DNA of 64,000 nucleotides from Bdellovibrio sp. 22V (GCF_030169785.1 NZ_CP125854.1:1674001-1738000), one strand, 5' to 3'. Positions 1 through 10,452 are shown, counted from the stretch's first letter. Notes: generated by a model not told the origin, from the letters alone. Program-made: numbers and translations.

Positions 1-2
1 GT

Positions 3-803
3 TCTAAGGCCGTCGGCTTGCACATCCTGAATCGTGCTTCCTACGTTCAGCCGGGCCAAACTCACGTTAAGAGATGCATCATCGAAATGGGTGGTAAGAA
101 CGCCGTCATCATCGACAACGATGCCGACCTTGATGAAGCAGTCGACGGAGTTTTGTACTCCGCTTTCGGTTTCAGCGGTCAGAAATGTTCTGCTGCCAGC
201 CGCGTGATCGTTCTTGACGAAGTCTATGACAGATTTACAGAGCGCTTGGTTGAAGCCGCGAAATCCATTGACGTATTGCCTGCGGAAAATCCAAAAGCCT
301 ACATGGGACCTGTCGTTGATGAAGAAGCTTACCAACGTATCCTGAACACGATTGCGGAGAATGAGAAGACTCACAAACTTCTGTTCAAAGGCACGGCTCC
401 TACGACAGGCTTCTTTGCTCCGCCAACAATTTTCGGAGATGTTCCAGGTGACTCCAAACTCGCGCAAAACGAAATCTTCGGGCCGGTTGTCGCTGTGATC
501 CGTGCGAAAAACTTGGATCAAGCTATTGAGATCGCAAACAGCACCGAGTACGCATTGACTGGCGGAATGTTCTCGCGCAGTCCTGCGAATATCGCTCGTG
601 TGAAAGAAGAATTCGAAGTGGGTAACTTGTACATCAACCGCGGCATCACAGGTGCCATGGTCGACCGTCATCCATTTGGTGGTTTCAAGATGTCAGGTAT
701 TGGTTCTAAAACCGGCGGTCCGGATTACTTGAAACAATACATGGAGCCAGCAGCTGTGACAGAGAATACTCTTCGTCGCGGCTTTGCACCGGCGGAAGAA
801 TAA
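3..803 (+). CDS. L-glutamate gamma-semialdehyde (P5C) dehydrogenase, C-terminal part
   Basis: The protein oxidises glutamate semialdehyde to glutamate with NAD in proline breakdown. The frame is open to the left edge, so the N-terminal half is missing; a TTG at 18 is internal and not the start. Aldehyde dehydrogenase landmarks are visible: the general-base Glu in IIEMGGKNAV, the catalytic Cys in FSGQKCSAASR, EIFGPVV, and near the end the subfamily-typical NRGITGA, HPFGGFKMSG and GGPDYL. The ending (VTENTLRRGFAP) is normal for a stand-alone RocA/PruA-type enzyme or the C-terminal part of a PutA fusion, which cannot be told apart here. A strong hairpin terminator follows. Confidence 0.92.
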   Translation, partial: SKAVGLHILNRASYVQPGQTHVKRCIIEMGGKNAVIIDNDADLDEAVDGVLYSAFGFSGQKCSAASRVIVLDEVYDRFTERLVEAAKSIDVLPAENPKAYMGPVVDEEAYQRILNTIAENEKTHKLLFKGTAPTTGFFAPPTIFGDVPGDSKLAQNEIFGPVVAVIRAKNLDQAIEIANSTEYALTGGMFSRSPANIARVKEEFEVGNLYINRGITGAMVDRHPFGGFKMSGIGSKTGGPDYLKQYMEPAAVTENTLRRGFAPAEE

Positions 804-833
804 ACCAAAGTATATTACAAACAGAGAAGAATT

Positions 834-868
834 AAAAAAGCTCCGACCCGAAGTCGGAGCCTTTTTTT
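834..868 (+). terminator. Rho-independent terminator after the P5C dehydrogenase
   Basis: An 8-bp stem GCTCCGAC/GTCGGAGC with a 5-nt loop is followed by seven T. A run of A precedes the stem, so it could also work in reverse, but no minus-strand gene needs it. Confidence 0.85.
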
Positions 869-950
869 GTAACTTCACATATCCTGCCTCAGCGCCGTCG
901 AGTTTTCCCACGAGCACAGCTAAAATAGCTGTAGAGCTTGGAGAACTTTG

Positions 951-1151
951 ATGGATCTCGAGAAAGAAAAACCGAAAAAGAAGACGTCCTTAACGCCAGA
1001 GGAAACTGCTCGGGAAGAAAATATTCTTGAGATTGATATCTATGAAACCGTCAACTCCCGTTCCTTTGATCACAACTTCGAAATTCTGATTCATCACTAT
1101 AAAAAACGCCAGGATGTGGCGCCCGATAAGAAAAAACACCTTACACTTTAA
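951..1151 (+). CDS. small charged hypothetical protein (66 aa)
   Basis: This is a short soluble protein rich in Lys and Glu with no signal peptide or membrane segment. I do not recognise a family. The ATG at 951 is preceded by a GGAG-type ribosome binding site (a TTG sits one codon earlier). Its 3' end overlaps the end of the large minus-strand glucan synthase gene by 11 bp, tail to tail. The N-terminus is a basic/acidic stretch (EKEKPKKK) and the middle contains hydrophobic positions that could form a helix (EIDIYETV). Expression is plausible from the start signal, but function is unknown. Confidence 0.55.
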   Translation: MDLEKEKPKKKTSLTPEETAREENILEIDIYETVNSRSFDHNFEILIHHYKKRQDVAPDKKKHLTL

Positions 1152-4100
1152 AGACAACCTCATGGGTTTTCCCGTCATCCACAAGCTGCACCTCAAGCTT
1201 CTCGGAAGTTTTTCTTCCGGCACTTTGCTCAATCCGAATTTTGTAAAAACTTGATTTGTAACGGTAGTGAATCTCGTAGTACGGCCACTCCGACGGAACA
1301 CAAGGTTTTAACACCAAACGATCTCGATGCCGCTCAAAACCCAAGAGGGATTCTAAACCCGCGCGATAAAACCACGAAGCCGAACCGGTGTACCAGCTCC
1401 ACCCGCCCCGTCCCACATGTGGTTCCACGGCGTAAACATCCGCGGCAACAACGTAAGGTTCGATTTTATATTTATGAACACCTTCCCGGTTTCTTGTGTG
1501 GTGAATCGGATTCAGCATATTGAAAATACTGTAAACCTTTTCTTTCTCGCGAAGTTCGGCGTAGGCCATCATCACCCACAAAGCGGCATGCGTGTACTGG
1601 CCGCCATTCTCGCGAACGCCCGGCACATAACCTTTGATGTAGCCTGGATCTAGCGAAGTTTTATCAAAAGGCGGAGTCAAAAGCAGAATCAGCTTTTTGT
1701 CCTTAAGAATAAGATGACGATCCACACTTTCCATGCCCTGAAGTTGGCGCTCGGGATCTCCAGCTTTTGAGAGCACCGACCAAGTTTGCGCTAAAGAGTC
1801 GATCCGTGCTTCTTCATTATGGGCGGAGCCAATCGGTGTGCCGTCGTCAAAGTAAGCCCGGCGATACCACTCACCATCCCACGCGTTTTTCTCGACGTTT
1901 TCTTTGAGCACTCGCATGTGCTGACTATATTTTTTCTTTTGCTCGGAATCGCAAAACGGTAAAAAGTCCTCAAGAACTTTATGAAGGAACCACGCCATCC
2001 AGACGCTTTCGCCCTGGCCTTTTTCGCCGACGCGGTTCATCCCGTCATTCCAGTCTCCGCAGCCGATAAGCGGGAGTCCGTGCGCACCCAGTTTCAAGGA
2101 ATGTTCGATCGTGCGCAGGCAGTGATCCAACAATGTCGCTTTTTGTGAAGAGACTTTCGGTTGTGTGTAAGAGTCTTCTTGCTCGGGAGTTAACAGCGGA
2201 GCTTCGATAAATGGTGTTTCTTCTTGCAAAATTTGCTCGTCGCCGGTGACACGAATGTAATGACTGACAACGAAAGGCAACCACAAAAGATCATCTGAAA
2301 AATGTGTACGTACGCCGCGCCCCGTGGGCGGATGCCACCAGTGCTGAACATCTCCTTCTGGAAACTGTCGCGAAGACGCTCTTAGAATATGCGCGCGCGC
2401 CAGCTCCGGAGTCGCATAGACAAAGGCCATACAATCCTGCAGCTGATCGCGGAATCCATAGGCCCCGCCCGATTGATAAAAGGCAGAGCGTGCCCATAAG
2501 CGACAAACCATGGCCTGATATAAAAGCCAATGATTCATCAAAATATTCAGGGAAAGATCCGGCGTTTTAACCTGGATAACACCTAAAATCTCATCCCACA
2601 TTTTACAGACATCCTGAAAAGCTTTATCCACGGCGTGTGCGTCTTGATACTTCCGCAGGATACTTTGCGCACTGTCTTTATCGCTTTGACCTAAAAGAAT
2701 GATAACCTCGATCTCTTCATGCTCTTTCAACTCAAAAACCGTCTGTAAAGCGCCGCAAGGATCGTGACCTACTCCCGAGCGTCCTCCCAGGGTCTGTCGT
2801 GTTAAAGCTTCCGGCGCAGAGGTGTCTCCGTTTCGGCCCAAAAATTCTTTTCTGTCACATGTGAAAGTGACATTGGAACTGTTGATTTTGAAAAATGAAA
2901 TACGTTCCGCAAATTCATGATTGTAGGCGTTTTTGGCAAAGATCGTTTTACTTTCGTCGGTTTCGGTGAAGATATAAGGCGCGGATTTTTCCCTTTGATT
3001 TCCTAAAACCCATTCGACATAAGCCCACAAAGAAATTTTTCGTCGCCGGCCCGAAACGTTTTTGATTTTCAGACGACTGATTTTCACTGAATCCACGCGC
3101 GGCACGAACTGGACGAGTGAAAGAGAAACTCCCTTCGTCGTATGCTCGAATTTAGAGTAACCCTGACCATGGCGAATGATATAAAGAGCGCTGTCTCGGA
3201 TGGGATGAGGCGTGGGACTCCAATACTCCCCCGTTTCTTCATCACGCAGATAAAATATCTCGCCGGAAGGATCGCTCACGGGATCGTTTGACCACGGTGT
3301 TAAACGGTTTTCGCGACTATTCACGGACCACGTGAATCCCGCGCCGGTTTCACTGACTTGAAAACCAAAATCGTGAGCATTGGCGATCACATTAATCCAG
3401 GGTGCTGGCGTCCACTGATCGTCGCGCAGGCAGATGACATACTCTTTTCCATCTTTTGAAAATCCACCAAGGCCGTTGAAAAAATCCAATTCCGGCGGCT
3501 GCAATGCCGGCGTTGCATAGTCGCGGGGTTCCCGTTCTGCCCTAAAGGCGCTGGCATATTTCTCTGCGGGCACTCGGCGCGCCACTTGTTCCTTCAGAGT
3601 TCCCCACTCTGAAGAGAGCACAACGCGAGCCATGGCTTGAATAAAGGCGCGATCTTTTTGTGGCATCGTATCCAAGCGAAGAGGAAACACGCCGCCGGGT
3701 TTGTTCAGCCAGCCCTGCGAACCGCTGTAGCGAATCTGCCTTTGCACTTCTTCGAAGAGTTCTTGCAGATAAGTGCTTTTCGAATCGCTGAGAATCACAA
3801 AATCATAAGACAGACCTTTTAAGCGAAGATATTCGTGCCCGCGCAAAAGTTTTCGCACAATGCCCATATCCTTTTTATCGCTTACGGTTAGAACAACAAT
3901 AGGCAAATCCCCGCTGATCCCGTAAGGCCAAAGACTTGCCTGTTCGCGAATATTCACTGCCCGCAAATGCGATGGCTGTCGCAATGACGAGTCTGAATAT
4001 AAAATTCTTTCCGCGAGTCTTTGAAACAAATAGGCCGCCTCTGAATCCATTCCCAAGTGTCGCAGATCAATTCGTGACTTCGTCCACGCCAACTTGCTTT

Positions 4101-7100
4101 CACGGTCAAATGAATGAATGTCGTGATAACGATCGGCCATCATTAAAACCTTGTCGCGTGTAGGTGCGATACCGGTTGTGAATAAAATCTTTCGCGTGCC
4201 TCCGGGAGGAACCCGAACACGGACCCGCAAGCAGAGCGTCGGGTCCAACGTGGAGCCGATCGTATTAGAAAGCTGCCGGCCTTCGGTTAACGCTGCGGCG
4301 TTAAGAAGACTTTTTCCCCGTCCTATAAAGCGCGCGCGATCGGTTTCGTACTCGATATCTCCTTCATAGGCGCCATCGGAAGTCACGCTGTGCAGTCCCC
4401 ACACCTCACTTTTTTTACTTAAGCGCGGACGGCGGCGGGCGATCAAAGTATGTTTAGAAGCAAGATACTCTGTCTGCAAAAACAAATTGCTAAAAGCGGG
4501 ATGCGCTTGATCCTCCGCAAGAGGCGCCAACACCGGTTCCATATAGCTTGTCACTTCAAAGTAACGGTCTTTAAAGGAATCATTGATGATGCTTACTTGG
4601 CGAAGCTCCAAATCGTCCTCCGGAGCCACAATCACTTGCATGTGCGTGCGAATATCCCGGTCTTCCCGCCAAAACTCAACCTTGTCTTCGGTGAAGATAG
4701 CTTTGTAGCCTTCGGGATCTTTGATATTAGGCTGAAACGTCGCGGACCAGACTTCTTTTTTGTCGAGATCACGGATGAAAACAAAGCTGCCCCAGTGATC
4801 TCGCGTTCCGTCTTCACGCCACCGTGTTAAAGCCAAACCCTCGCACTTCGAATATCCCGATCCCGCCGTGGAAAGCATTAATGAGTATTTACCGTTTGAA
4901 AGAATCTGCACACGCGGACTGTGATGGCTGGCATCGTCGTAAACCCGCGAGAAAGACTTAAGCAATGAATCTCCCGCTCCGTCCCACTCAATTTCGGCGG
5001 CTTTAGGAACTGTAAGAGCGACCTTCTGCGGGATACGTTCTTGCAAAAGAAGTTGTGCGGCCCGAACACGAGGTTCCGAATGAAAGCGTTCTTGCATCAC
5101 ATCGCTGTGCAAGACGTTGTTTACTGCAATCAAACTCATCCCCTGGTGATGCGCCATAAATGAACGAATCACAGAAAATCTCTGATCAGCGGAAAGACGT
5201 TCGGGGGTATAATCAATCGATTCGTAATAGCCGTAACTTGTAAGAATATTTTGTTGCGCCAGTGCTTTGAGATTTTTCACCGCTACATTCGGATTAACCA
5301 TCGCCGCCAAAAAACTTGAATAAGGAGAGACCACGAGATCATGTCCCAAACCGCGTTTTAAACCCAAACCGGGAATTCCAAAAGGACCGTATTGGTAATT
5401 AAAATTTAAATCGCGCGCATTGTATCCCGCCTCGGAAATACCCCAAGGCACTTTCAACTTACGCCCGTAATTGACCTGGCGATGAACCACGGCTTGCATC
5501 GTCTCAAAGAGCAAAGTGTTTTCGTAATTTTTCATGATCAATTGAGGCATCAGATATTCAAACATCGACGCCGACCACGAAATCAGGGCACGACCTCCTT
5601 CAACAGGCACCAGTTGACGGCCCAAGCGGAACCAATGCTTTTGATCAACGTCCCCTTTTATAATAGAAATAAAACTCGCAAGGCGCGCTTCGGAAGCAAG
5701 AAGATCATAATAAGCATTGTCGAGTCGATTTTCGCCAACGTTAAAACCGATCGAAAAAACCTCGCGGTCAGGGTCAATAAGAAATGCAAAGTTCATTTTT
5801 TGGAAAAGGTCGTCACAATCTTGCATGACTTCATCGGCTGCAGCACGAACGGCTTGCAGGTTGGTATTCGCGCGACGGCAGCAATCAATAAGGGTGTCGA
5901 TGTCGTAAGACGACAGCCGCGTCGCTTTCTGCTTAAGTTCGGTTAGCTTAACCGCCGCTTCTCCATTTATTCTGCTGAGGTCGTTCACACTTAGATTCTG
6001 ATCGAGCATCTCAAGAATAGCTTGCCACTCGGGAAGCAGTTTTTCATGAAATGTCCTGAGTTCCGTTTCGACGTTACGGTAAGAACTAAAAATCCACGGA
6101 GCGTACAGCTCAATGTCCGTATCCAAATCGCTGGTTAAACTTGTCAATGAGCGAATCCATAAATGCAGACGCAAGTAATGGCGAGCGCCATGTTCAAGTT
6201 CTAAAGCGGCGACGCTGTCGTTAATGTCATCGAAACTTTGTTTTAAAAAGCGCAAAAGACCGGACCACTCCCGCAAGGTATGAGGACGCGCGTTGGCTAA
6301 AAGACGTTTGCTTTCTTCGATACGCTCTAACAAATGAGTTGCGCTGATGGCACTTGTGCTTTGCCGTTGGTGTTGCAGCAAACGAAGTTCCGCCTCCAGC
6401 AACTTCACTGTGACCGTCATGCTTTTGACGATTTGCACGTTGAACAAGCGCGTTCTTTTAAATTCGTCGCAAGATTGTTTTGCCGCCAACAAATAACCGG
6501 CTAAATTGCCGCTATCGACGACAGACACGTATTTGGGATAAAGAGGCGCCAAGGTTTGCGTGTCATACCAGTTCAAAAGATGGCCTTCGTACTTTTCCAG
6601 CTTTTTTACCGTATCAAGCAAAGATCTTAAACGCTCTAAACAACCGCGCAGTCCCAAGTATCCCAAATCGCGCGCCGACACAAGCGCCAAAGCATAAAGC
6701 CCGATATTGGTCGGCGACGTTCGATGCGCAATGACCACTTCGGGATCTTCCTGAATATTATCCGGAGGCAGCCAATTATCTTGCGGTCCAACGAACGTTT
6801 CAAAAAAATGCCAAATGCGACGGGCCACTTCAGAGAAAAATAATTTTTCATCCGTTTCAAGCTCGGGCTTGCGCTTTTGCAAGCGCAAGTGCGTAATTCG
6901 CGCCACCTGCGGGTAACTCATCCAGATTAATATAATCGGTAAAGCTAAAAGCGTCGCCGACAAGGGGCCTTTGATAAGAATCATCCATAACAATAGCAAC
7001 AGAACGCCTTCAACGACCCATGGCTGCTGCCATAACGGTTTTTGGTGATGGCTCTGCCCGCGATTGATTTGCGCTGAAGCGACCCACTCTAAACATTTTT

Positions 7101-9819
7101 CTCCGCTGACTTCACTGCGATATAAGGCGCGAATGATAGCATCCAATTCCACGTATGCTTTATGCGGAAGAAAGACCATAGACAGAAGAAACTGCCCGAG
7201 ACTCATTTTCGTTTTGCCCAGCTCGGTCCAAAAGCCGCTCGACCACGGAATGCCGCGAGGACTGACAAAGAGACCGTTTGCCACATGCAGGAAACAAGGA
7301 AAGGCCACAATCAACGCGGCAAACCCGGTCCAAAAGAAAGCACTTCCCGGAAGAGTCAGCCAACCCAAGGCGAACAGAAGAAATAGAAAAAGAGCAACCA
7401 GACTGCGACGGAGATTATCGTAAATCTTCCAGCGCGAAATAAACGGAAGAGTATTGCGCACGCGTTTTTTAGAGGCATCGGGAACAAAAGGTAACACCCA
7501 CCGCGCAATTTGCCAGTCGCCACGCACCCAACGATGCTGACGTTGCACGAAAGAAAAATAATTACTGGGATAATCGTCGAGAAGTTCTATATCCGTCGCC
7601 AGAGCGGCGCGCGCGTACAAGCCCTCGAAAAGGTCATGGCTTAGGATTGTGTTTTCGGGAACTCGATCTTTCAACGCCGCTTCGAAAGCGTCAATGTCGT
7701 AAAGACCTTTTCCCGTGAAACTGCCTTCATCAAATAAGTCCTGGTAAACATCCGAGATCGCCGTCGTATACGGATCAATCCCCGTGTGTCCTGAAAAAAT
7801 CATCGAGAACGTCGAATGAGAAGAACTTTCCAGCGAGATCGAAATCCGTGGCTGAATAATCCCGTAGCCTTGAACGACTCGGCCTTTCTCGGCATCATAA
7901 ACGGCTTTGTTCAAAGGATGAAGAGCCGTGCCGATAAGAATTTTTGCAGTATCCAATCCCAGCTGCGTATCCGCGTCTAAAGTGATGACGTAGCGAAAGC
8001 TGGTCAGAAGCGATGCCGGCGCCGTCACGTTCACAAAACTGGTATCACGGGCTCCGCGAAGCAAGCGATTGAGTTCGTGGATTTTTCCCCTTTTTCTTTC
8101 CCACCCCATCCATTTTTTTTCAGCCTCATTCCAGAGACGCCGGCGATGAAAAACAAAAAAATGCTCGCCGTAAGTTTTATTCAGCCGCGCGACTCCGGAA
8201 AGGGCTGTTTGCAGCAGCTCCTCGTCATTCTCCGTGATTTCAACAGGGGCATCGCTAAAATCCGTCACTAAAGAAAAATAGATATTCTTTTCATTGTTTC
8301 CCAGATAGTGAACTTCAAGGCGGCCAATCAGCTCTTGAATCGTGTCTTTATCAGCCAGCAGACAGGGAATAATAACCAGGGTGCGGGCCTCCGCCGGAAC
8401 GCCCGAGGTTAGATCCATCTTTGCAAGACGCCGAGGCTTCAGAAGATGCGTCAGGATAAAATTCACCAAGCTCACGGCCAGATCACTGCAAGGAATAAGC
8501 AAAAGGACCGTCAATCCGATGAGAGCTCCGACCGAAGCCGCGTGCGAGTGCGCGTAACAAAGAGGTATGGCAAGAATAGCGACAATACATAGAACAAGAA
8601 CACCTAGATAAAACAACGTGGGACGTTTTCTGATGCCCCGATTGAGGGATTCATTCCATTTTGGTTTGTATTTAAAATTTTTCTCGAGCTCTGGAAGGCC
8701 CTGAGTTTTTAAAAAATAACCGACATGCAGATTCTTTTGCGCCGCCAGAGCCACCGCTTTTCTGGCGATGTCACGCTCGTGCGCTTTCGTTCTTTTACCA
8801 ATACGTTCAATCGTATGCCGATATTCATCCCGCGTCTGAAAGTCCATGCCTTGATAATGGCCTGTGGGATCTTCCGCCAAATCGCGATCCAGTAAGCTGA
8901 CGTCCTCAAAAAAGTTCTTCCAATTGATATTGGAAAGAAGCCGCATGCTGGAAATAATATTGGCAATGGTGATTTGATTCGCAGCTTGATGCTGATGTTC
9001 GCGATGAACAGTTTCTTCGACGGTACAGTCACATTTTTTAAGCGTGTTTTCCAGATACTCCAAAGCCGGCCAAATATCCAACTCTTGGTCGCGCAATCTT
9101 TGCGCCAACTGAGAGATAAAGGCATACTCCGTTTCGATATTTTTCCCGCAATGCAAAGATATCTTTTCGATAATTCTTTTAAGATCTTCGGGTTCTTTGG
9201 CCTTATCAATAATTTCATCGGCCAAAACGTTGGCAGCGTTACGTTGATTGCGATCCCAGACCACGCGCAAAGAGACACGGCGTGCGTTTTCGACCAAAGC
9301 TAAACGCAAAGTGATCGCCACGGCCCACAACTCACCTATGTTCAAATAAGATTTCGTCTGAAACGAACGGATGAAGCTACGAATCGTTTCCAGCTCCAGG
9401 CGGCTATCGGTGTGCGCGACCAACGCCAAAGCCAAAGCGTAAATACGCGGATAGCCAGCAAGGTCGCCAATCGAAAGCTTCGGCAGCTCCTCATAATAGG
9501 ATTTCGGAAGGTCTTCTTTGATTTCGCGAAGCTGTTCTTCGACAATATGAAAGTTATCGATCAGCCATTCCGCCGCCGGCGAAACCGCTTCTTTATTTTC
9601 AATGGAGTCGATCAAGGTCCGATAAGCCGCCAGCAGCTTATCTCCGTTTTCTTTCATCCGACGAAGCAAAGGACGACTTAATTGCGGCGCTTTATCCGTT
9701 CGCAAATGCTCCGCCAGATACAGAGCATACTCTTCGAGTCGTTCAGCGCTGTAGATTTCACCGCGGATGGGCTCTTCAACAATATCGCTGAGAGACGGAT
9801 ACAACGTCCTTTTTTTCAT
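1141..9819 (-). CDS. ndvB: cyclic beta-1,2-glucan synthase-like giant protein (NdvB/ChvB family; GT84-GH94)
   Basis: At 2892 aa this matches the unusual size of NdvB/ChvB, which make periplasmic cyclic beta-1,2-glucan from UDP-glucose. In order: an alpha-helical N-terminal region, a membrane pair near residues 405-470, a GT2-like catalytic region with LDADTQ near 615 and the QxxRW-type QRQHRWVRGDW near 760, more membrane segments near 805-960, then a long GH94 phosphorylase-like C-terminal half with WWHPPTGRG near 2500 and GCGDWNDGMN near 2590, which sets ring size in the known enzymes. The ATG at 9819 follows GGGGAGA at 8 nt; a TTG one codon upstream is less likely. It appears monocistronic. 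Product and role in this organism are inferred from family. Confidence 0.9.
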   Translation of the reverse strand: MKKRTLYPSLSDIVEEPIRGEIYSAERLEEYALYLAEHLRTDKAPQLSRPLLRRMKENGDKLLAAYRTLIDSIENKEAVSPAAEWLIDNFHIVEEQLREIKEDLPKSYYEELPKLSIGDLAGYPRIYALALALVAHTDSRLELETIRSFIRSFQTKSYLNIGELWAVAITLRLALVENARRVSLRVVWDRNQRNAANVLADEIIDKAKEPEDLKRIIEKISLHCGKNIETEYAFISQLAQRLRDQELDIWPALEYLENTLKKCDCTVEETVHREHQHQAANQITIANIISSMRLLSNINWKNFFEDVSLLDRDLAEDPTGHYQGMDFQTRDEYRHTIERIGKRTKAHERDIARKAVALAAQKNLHVGYFLKTQGLPELEKNFKYKPKWNESLNRGIRKRPTLFYLGVLVLCIVAILAIPLCYAHSHAASVGALIGLTVLLLIPCSDLAVSLVNFILTHLLKPRRLAKMDLTSGVPAEARTLVIIPCLLADKDTIQELIGRLEVHYLGNNEKNIYFSLVTDFSDAPVEITENDEELLQTALSGVARLNKTYGEHFFVFHRRRLWNEAEKKWMGWERKRGKIHELNRLLRGARDTSFVNVTAPASLLTSFRYVITLDADTQLGLDTAKILIGTALHPLNKAVYDAEKGRVVQGYGIIQPRISISLESSSHSTFSMIFSGHTGIDPYTTAISDVYQDLFDEGSFTGKGLYDIDAFEAALKDRVPENTILSHDLFEGLYARAALATDIELLDDYPSNYFSFVQRQHRWVRGDWQIARWVLPFVPDASKKRVRNTLPFISRWKIYDNLRRSLVALFLFLLFALGWLTLPGSAFFWTGFAALIVAFPCFLHVANGLFVSPRGIPWSSGFWTELGKTKMSLGQFLLSMVFLPHKAYVELDAIIRALYRSEVSGEKCLEWVASAQINRGQSHHQKPLWQQPWVVEGVLLLLLWMILIKGPLSATLLALPIILIWMSYPQVARITHLRLQKRKPELETDEKLFFSEVARRIWHFFETFVGPQDNWLPPDNIQEDPEVVIAHRTSPTNIGLYALALVSARDLGYLGLRGCLERLRSLLDTVKKLEKYEGHLLNWYDTQTLAPLYPKYVSVVDSGNLAGYLLAAKQSCDEFKRTRLFNVQIVKSMTVTVKLLEAELRLLQHQRQSTSAISATHLLERIEESKRLLANARPHTLREWSGLLRFLKQSFDDINDSVAALELEHGARHYLRLHLWIRSLTSLTSDLDTDIELYAPWIFSSYRNVETELRTFHEKLLPEWQAILEMLDQNLSVNDLSRINGEAAVKLTELKQKATRLSSYDIDTLIDCCRRANTNLQAVRAAADEVMQDCDDLFQKMNFAFLIDPDREVFSIGFNVGENRLDNAYYDLLASEARLASFISIIKGDVDQKHWFRLGRQLVPVEGGRALISWSASMFEYLMPQLIMKNYENTLLFETMQAVVHRQVNYGRKLKVPWGISEAGYNARDLNFNYQYGPFGIPGLGLKRGLGHDLVVSPYSSFLAAMVNPNVAVKNLKALAQQNILTSYGYYESIDYTPERLSADQRFSVIRSFMAHHQGMSLIAVNNVLHSDVMQERFHSEPRVRAAQLLLQERIPQKVALTVPKAAEIEWDGAGDSLLKSFSRVYDDASHHSPRVQILSNGKYSLMLSTAGSGYSKCEGLALTRWREDGTRDHWGSFVFIRDLDKKEVWSATFQPNIKDPEGYKAIFTEDKVEFWREDRDIRTHMQVIVAPEDDLELRQVSIINDSFKDRYFEVTSYMEPVLAPLAEDQAHPAFSNLFLQTEYLASKHTLIARRRPRLSKKSEVWGLHSVTSDGAYEGDIEYETDRARFIGRGKSLLNAAALTEGRQLSNTIGSTLDPTLCLRVRVRVPPGGTRKILFTTGIAPTRDKVLMMADRYHDIHSFDRESKLAWTKSRIDLRHLGMDSEAAYLFQRLAERILYSDSSLRQPSHLRAVNIREQASLWPYGISGDLPIVVLTVSDKKDMGIVRKLLRGHEYLRLKGLSYDFVILSDSKSTYLQELFEEVQRQIRYSGSQGWLNKPGGVFPLRLDTMPQKDRAFIQAMARVVLSSEWGTLKEQVARRVPAEKYASAFRAEREPRDYATPALQPPELDFFNGLGGFSKDGKEYVICLRDDQWTPAPWINVIANAHDFGFQVSETGAGFTWSVNSRENRLTPWSNDPVSDPSGEIFYLRDEETGEYWSPTPHPIRDSALYIIRHGQGYSKFEHTTKGVSLSLVQFVPRVDSVKISRLKIKNVSGRRRKISLWAYVEWVLGNQREKSAPYIFTETDESKTIFAKNAYNHEFAERISFFKINSSNVTFTCDRKEFLGRNGDTSAPEALTRQTLGGRSGVGHDPCGALQTVFELKEHEEIEVIILLGQSDKDSAQSILRKYQDAHAVDKAFQDVCKMWDEILGVIQVKTPDLSLNILMNHWLLYQAMVCRLWARSAFYQSGGAYGFRDQLQDCMAFVYATPELARAHILRASSRQFPEGDVQHWWHPPTGRGVRTHFSDDLLWLPFVVSHYIRVTGDEQILQEETPFIEAPLLTPEQEDSYTQPKVSSQKATLLDHCLRTIEHSLKLGAHGLPLIGCGDWNDGMNRVGEKGQGESVWMAWFLHKVLEDFLPFCDSEQKKKYSQHMRVLKENVEKNAWDGEWYRRAYFDDGTPIGSAHNEEARIDSLAQTWSVLSKAGDPERQLQGMESVDRHLILKDKKLILLLTPPFDKTSLDPGYIKGYVPGVRENGGQYTHAALWVMMAYAELREKEKVYSIFNMLNPIHHTRNREGVHKYKIEPYVVAADVYAVEPHVGRGGWSWYTGSASWFYRAGLESLLGFERHRDRLVLKPCVPSEWPYYEIHYRYKSSFYKIRIEQSAGRKTSEKLEVQLVDDGKTHEVVFKV

Positions 9820-9927
9820 CAAGCATGTCTCCCCGCTGACCTGATTTCCTCTTCAAACTATTTTTTATTTCTGAAGAAAAAAGGTCTCAACTTGCGGAGT
9901 GCAGTTTTGCGAAAAGACAGCTGAGTA

Positions 9928-10317
9928 TTACGCCTCGATCATGTTTGTGGTAATGACCGCACCTTTGCTAAGAAAGCGGTGGATAGGACATTTCTCCGCA
10001 ATCGTCGTCAACATTTGTTTTTGTTCTGCGGAAAGCGGACCTGCAAGTTTGATGGTTCTGGCAATTTTATTTTCTGCGCCCTCTGAAACGATTTGCACTT
10101 TCACGTCGACATTTTCCAGCGGCCAGGATTTTCTTTTCGCATACATTTGCAAAGTGATCGCCGTGCAAGAAGCCAAGGCCACTTCCAAATAATCGTGCGG
10201 GCTTGGTGCGCTGCCTTGACCTCCCAACTCTTTTGCCACATCCGTGCGCAGTTGGAAATTTCCGGTATTAATTTCGTAAGTGAAACCTTCAATAAGCTTT
10301 GCTGATTCGATAGTCAT
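9928..10317 (-). CDS. OsmC/Ohr-family protein
   Basis: OsmC-fold proteins reduce organic hydroperoxides in the cytoplasm with two cysteines. At 129 aa the length is typical. Both conserved cysteines are visible: one in ALASCTAITL and one in KCPIHRFLSKG, and the segment GQGSAPSPHDYLEVALASC is characteristic of the YhfA/OsmC-like branch. The ATG at 10317 has AGGAAAG two bases upstream. It is divergent from a LysR-type regulator 135 bp away, which suggests that regulator controls it. Whether it acts as a true peroxidase or belongs to an OsmC-like branch of other function cannot be settled from sequence. Confidence 0.88.
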   Translation of the reverse strand: MTIESAKLIEGFTYEINTGNFQLRTDVAKELGGQGSAPSPHDYLEVALASCTAITLQMYAKRKSWPLENVDVKVQIVSEGAENKIARTIKLAGPLSAEQKQMLTTIAEKCPIHRFLSKGAVITTNMIEA

Positions 10318-10411
10318 ATCTTTCCTAACGTCTGAAACCTTTTTTAAGAGTAAAACAATTCCTGCTTTCTGATTAGTCCCTTTTTCGCGAAATCTTTATG
10401 CACGGTATTGG

Positions 10412-10426
10412 ATAATCATAGATTAT
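10412..10426. promoter_or_regulatory. candidate LysR-type operator (T-N11-A box)
   Basis: The 15-bp inverted repeat ATAATCATAGATTAT has 6-bp perfect arms and contains the T-N11-A arrangement known for LysR regulators. It lies 26 bp upstream of the lysR-type start in the intergenic region shared with osmC, so it is a likely site for autoregulation and control of osmC. Confidence 0.5.
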
Positions 10427-10452
10427 TATGCAGCATCTGCTAGGATCGGAGC

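Noticed and set aside
8709-9278. 189-codon frame inside the glucan synthase gene, same strand, another frame
   Set aside because: It lies wholly within the strong family match of the large gene and resembles a frameshifted copy of its sequence composition (Arg/Lys/Ser/Trp rich).
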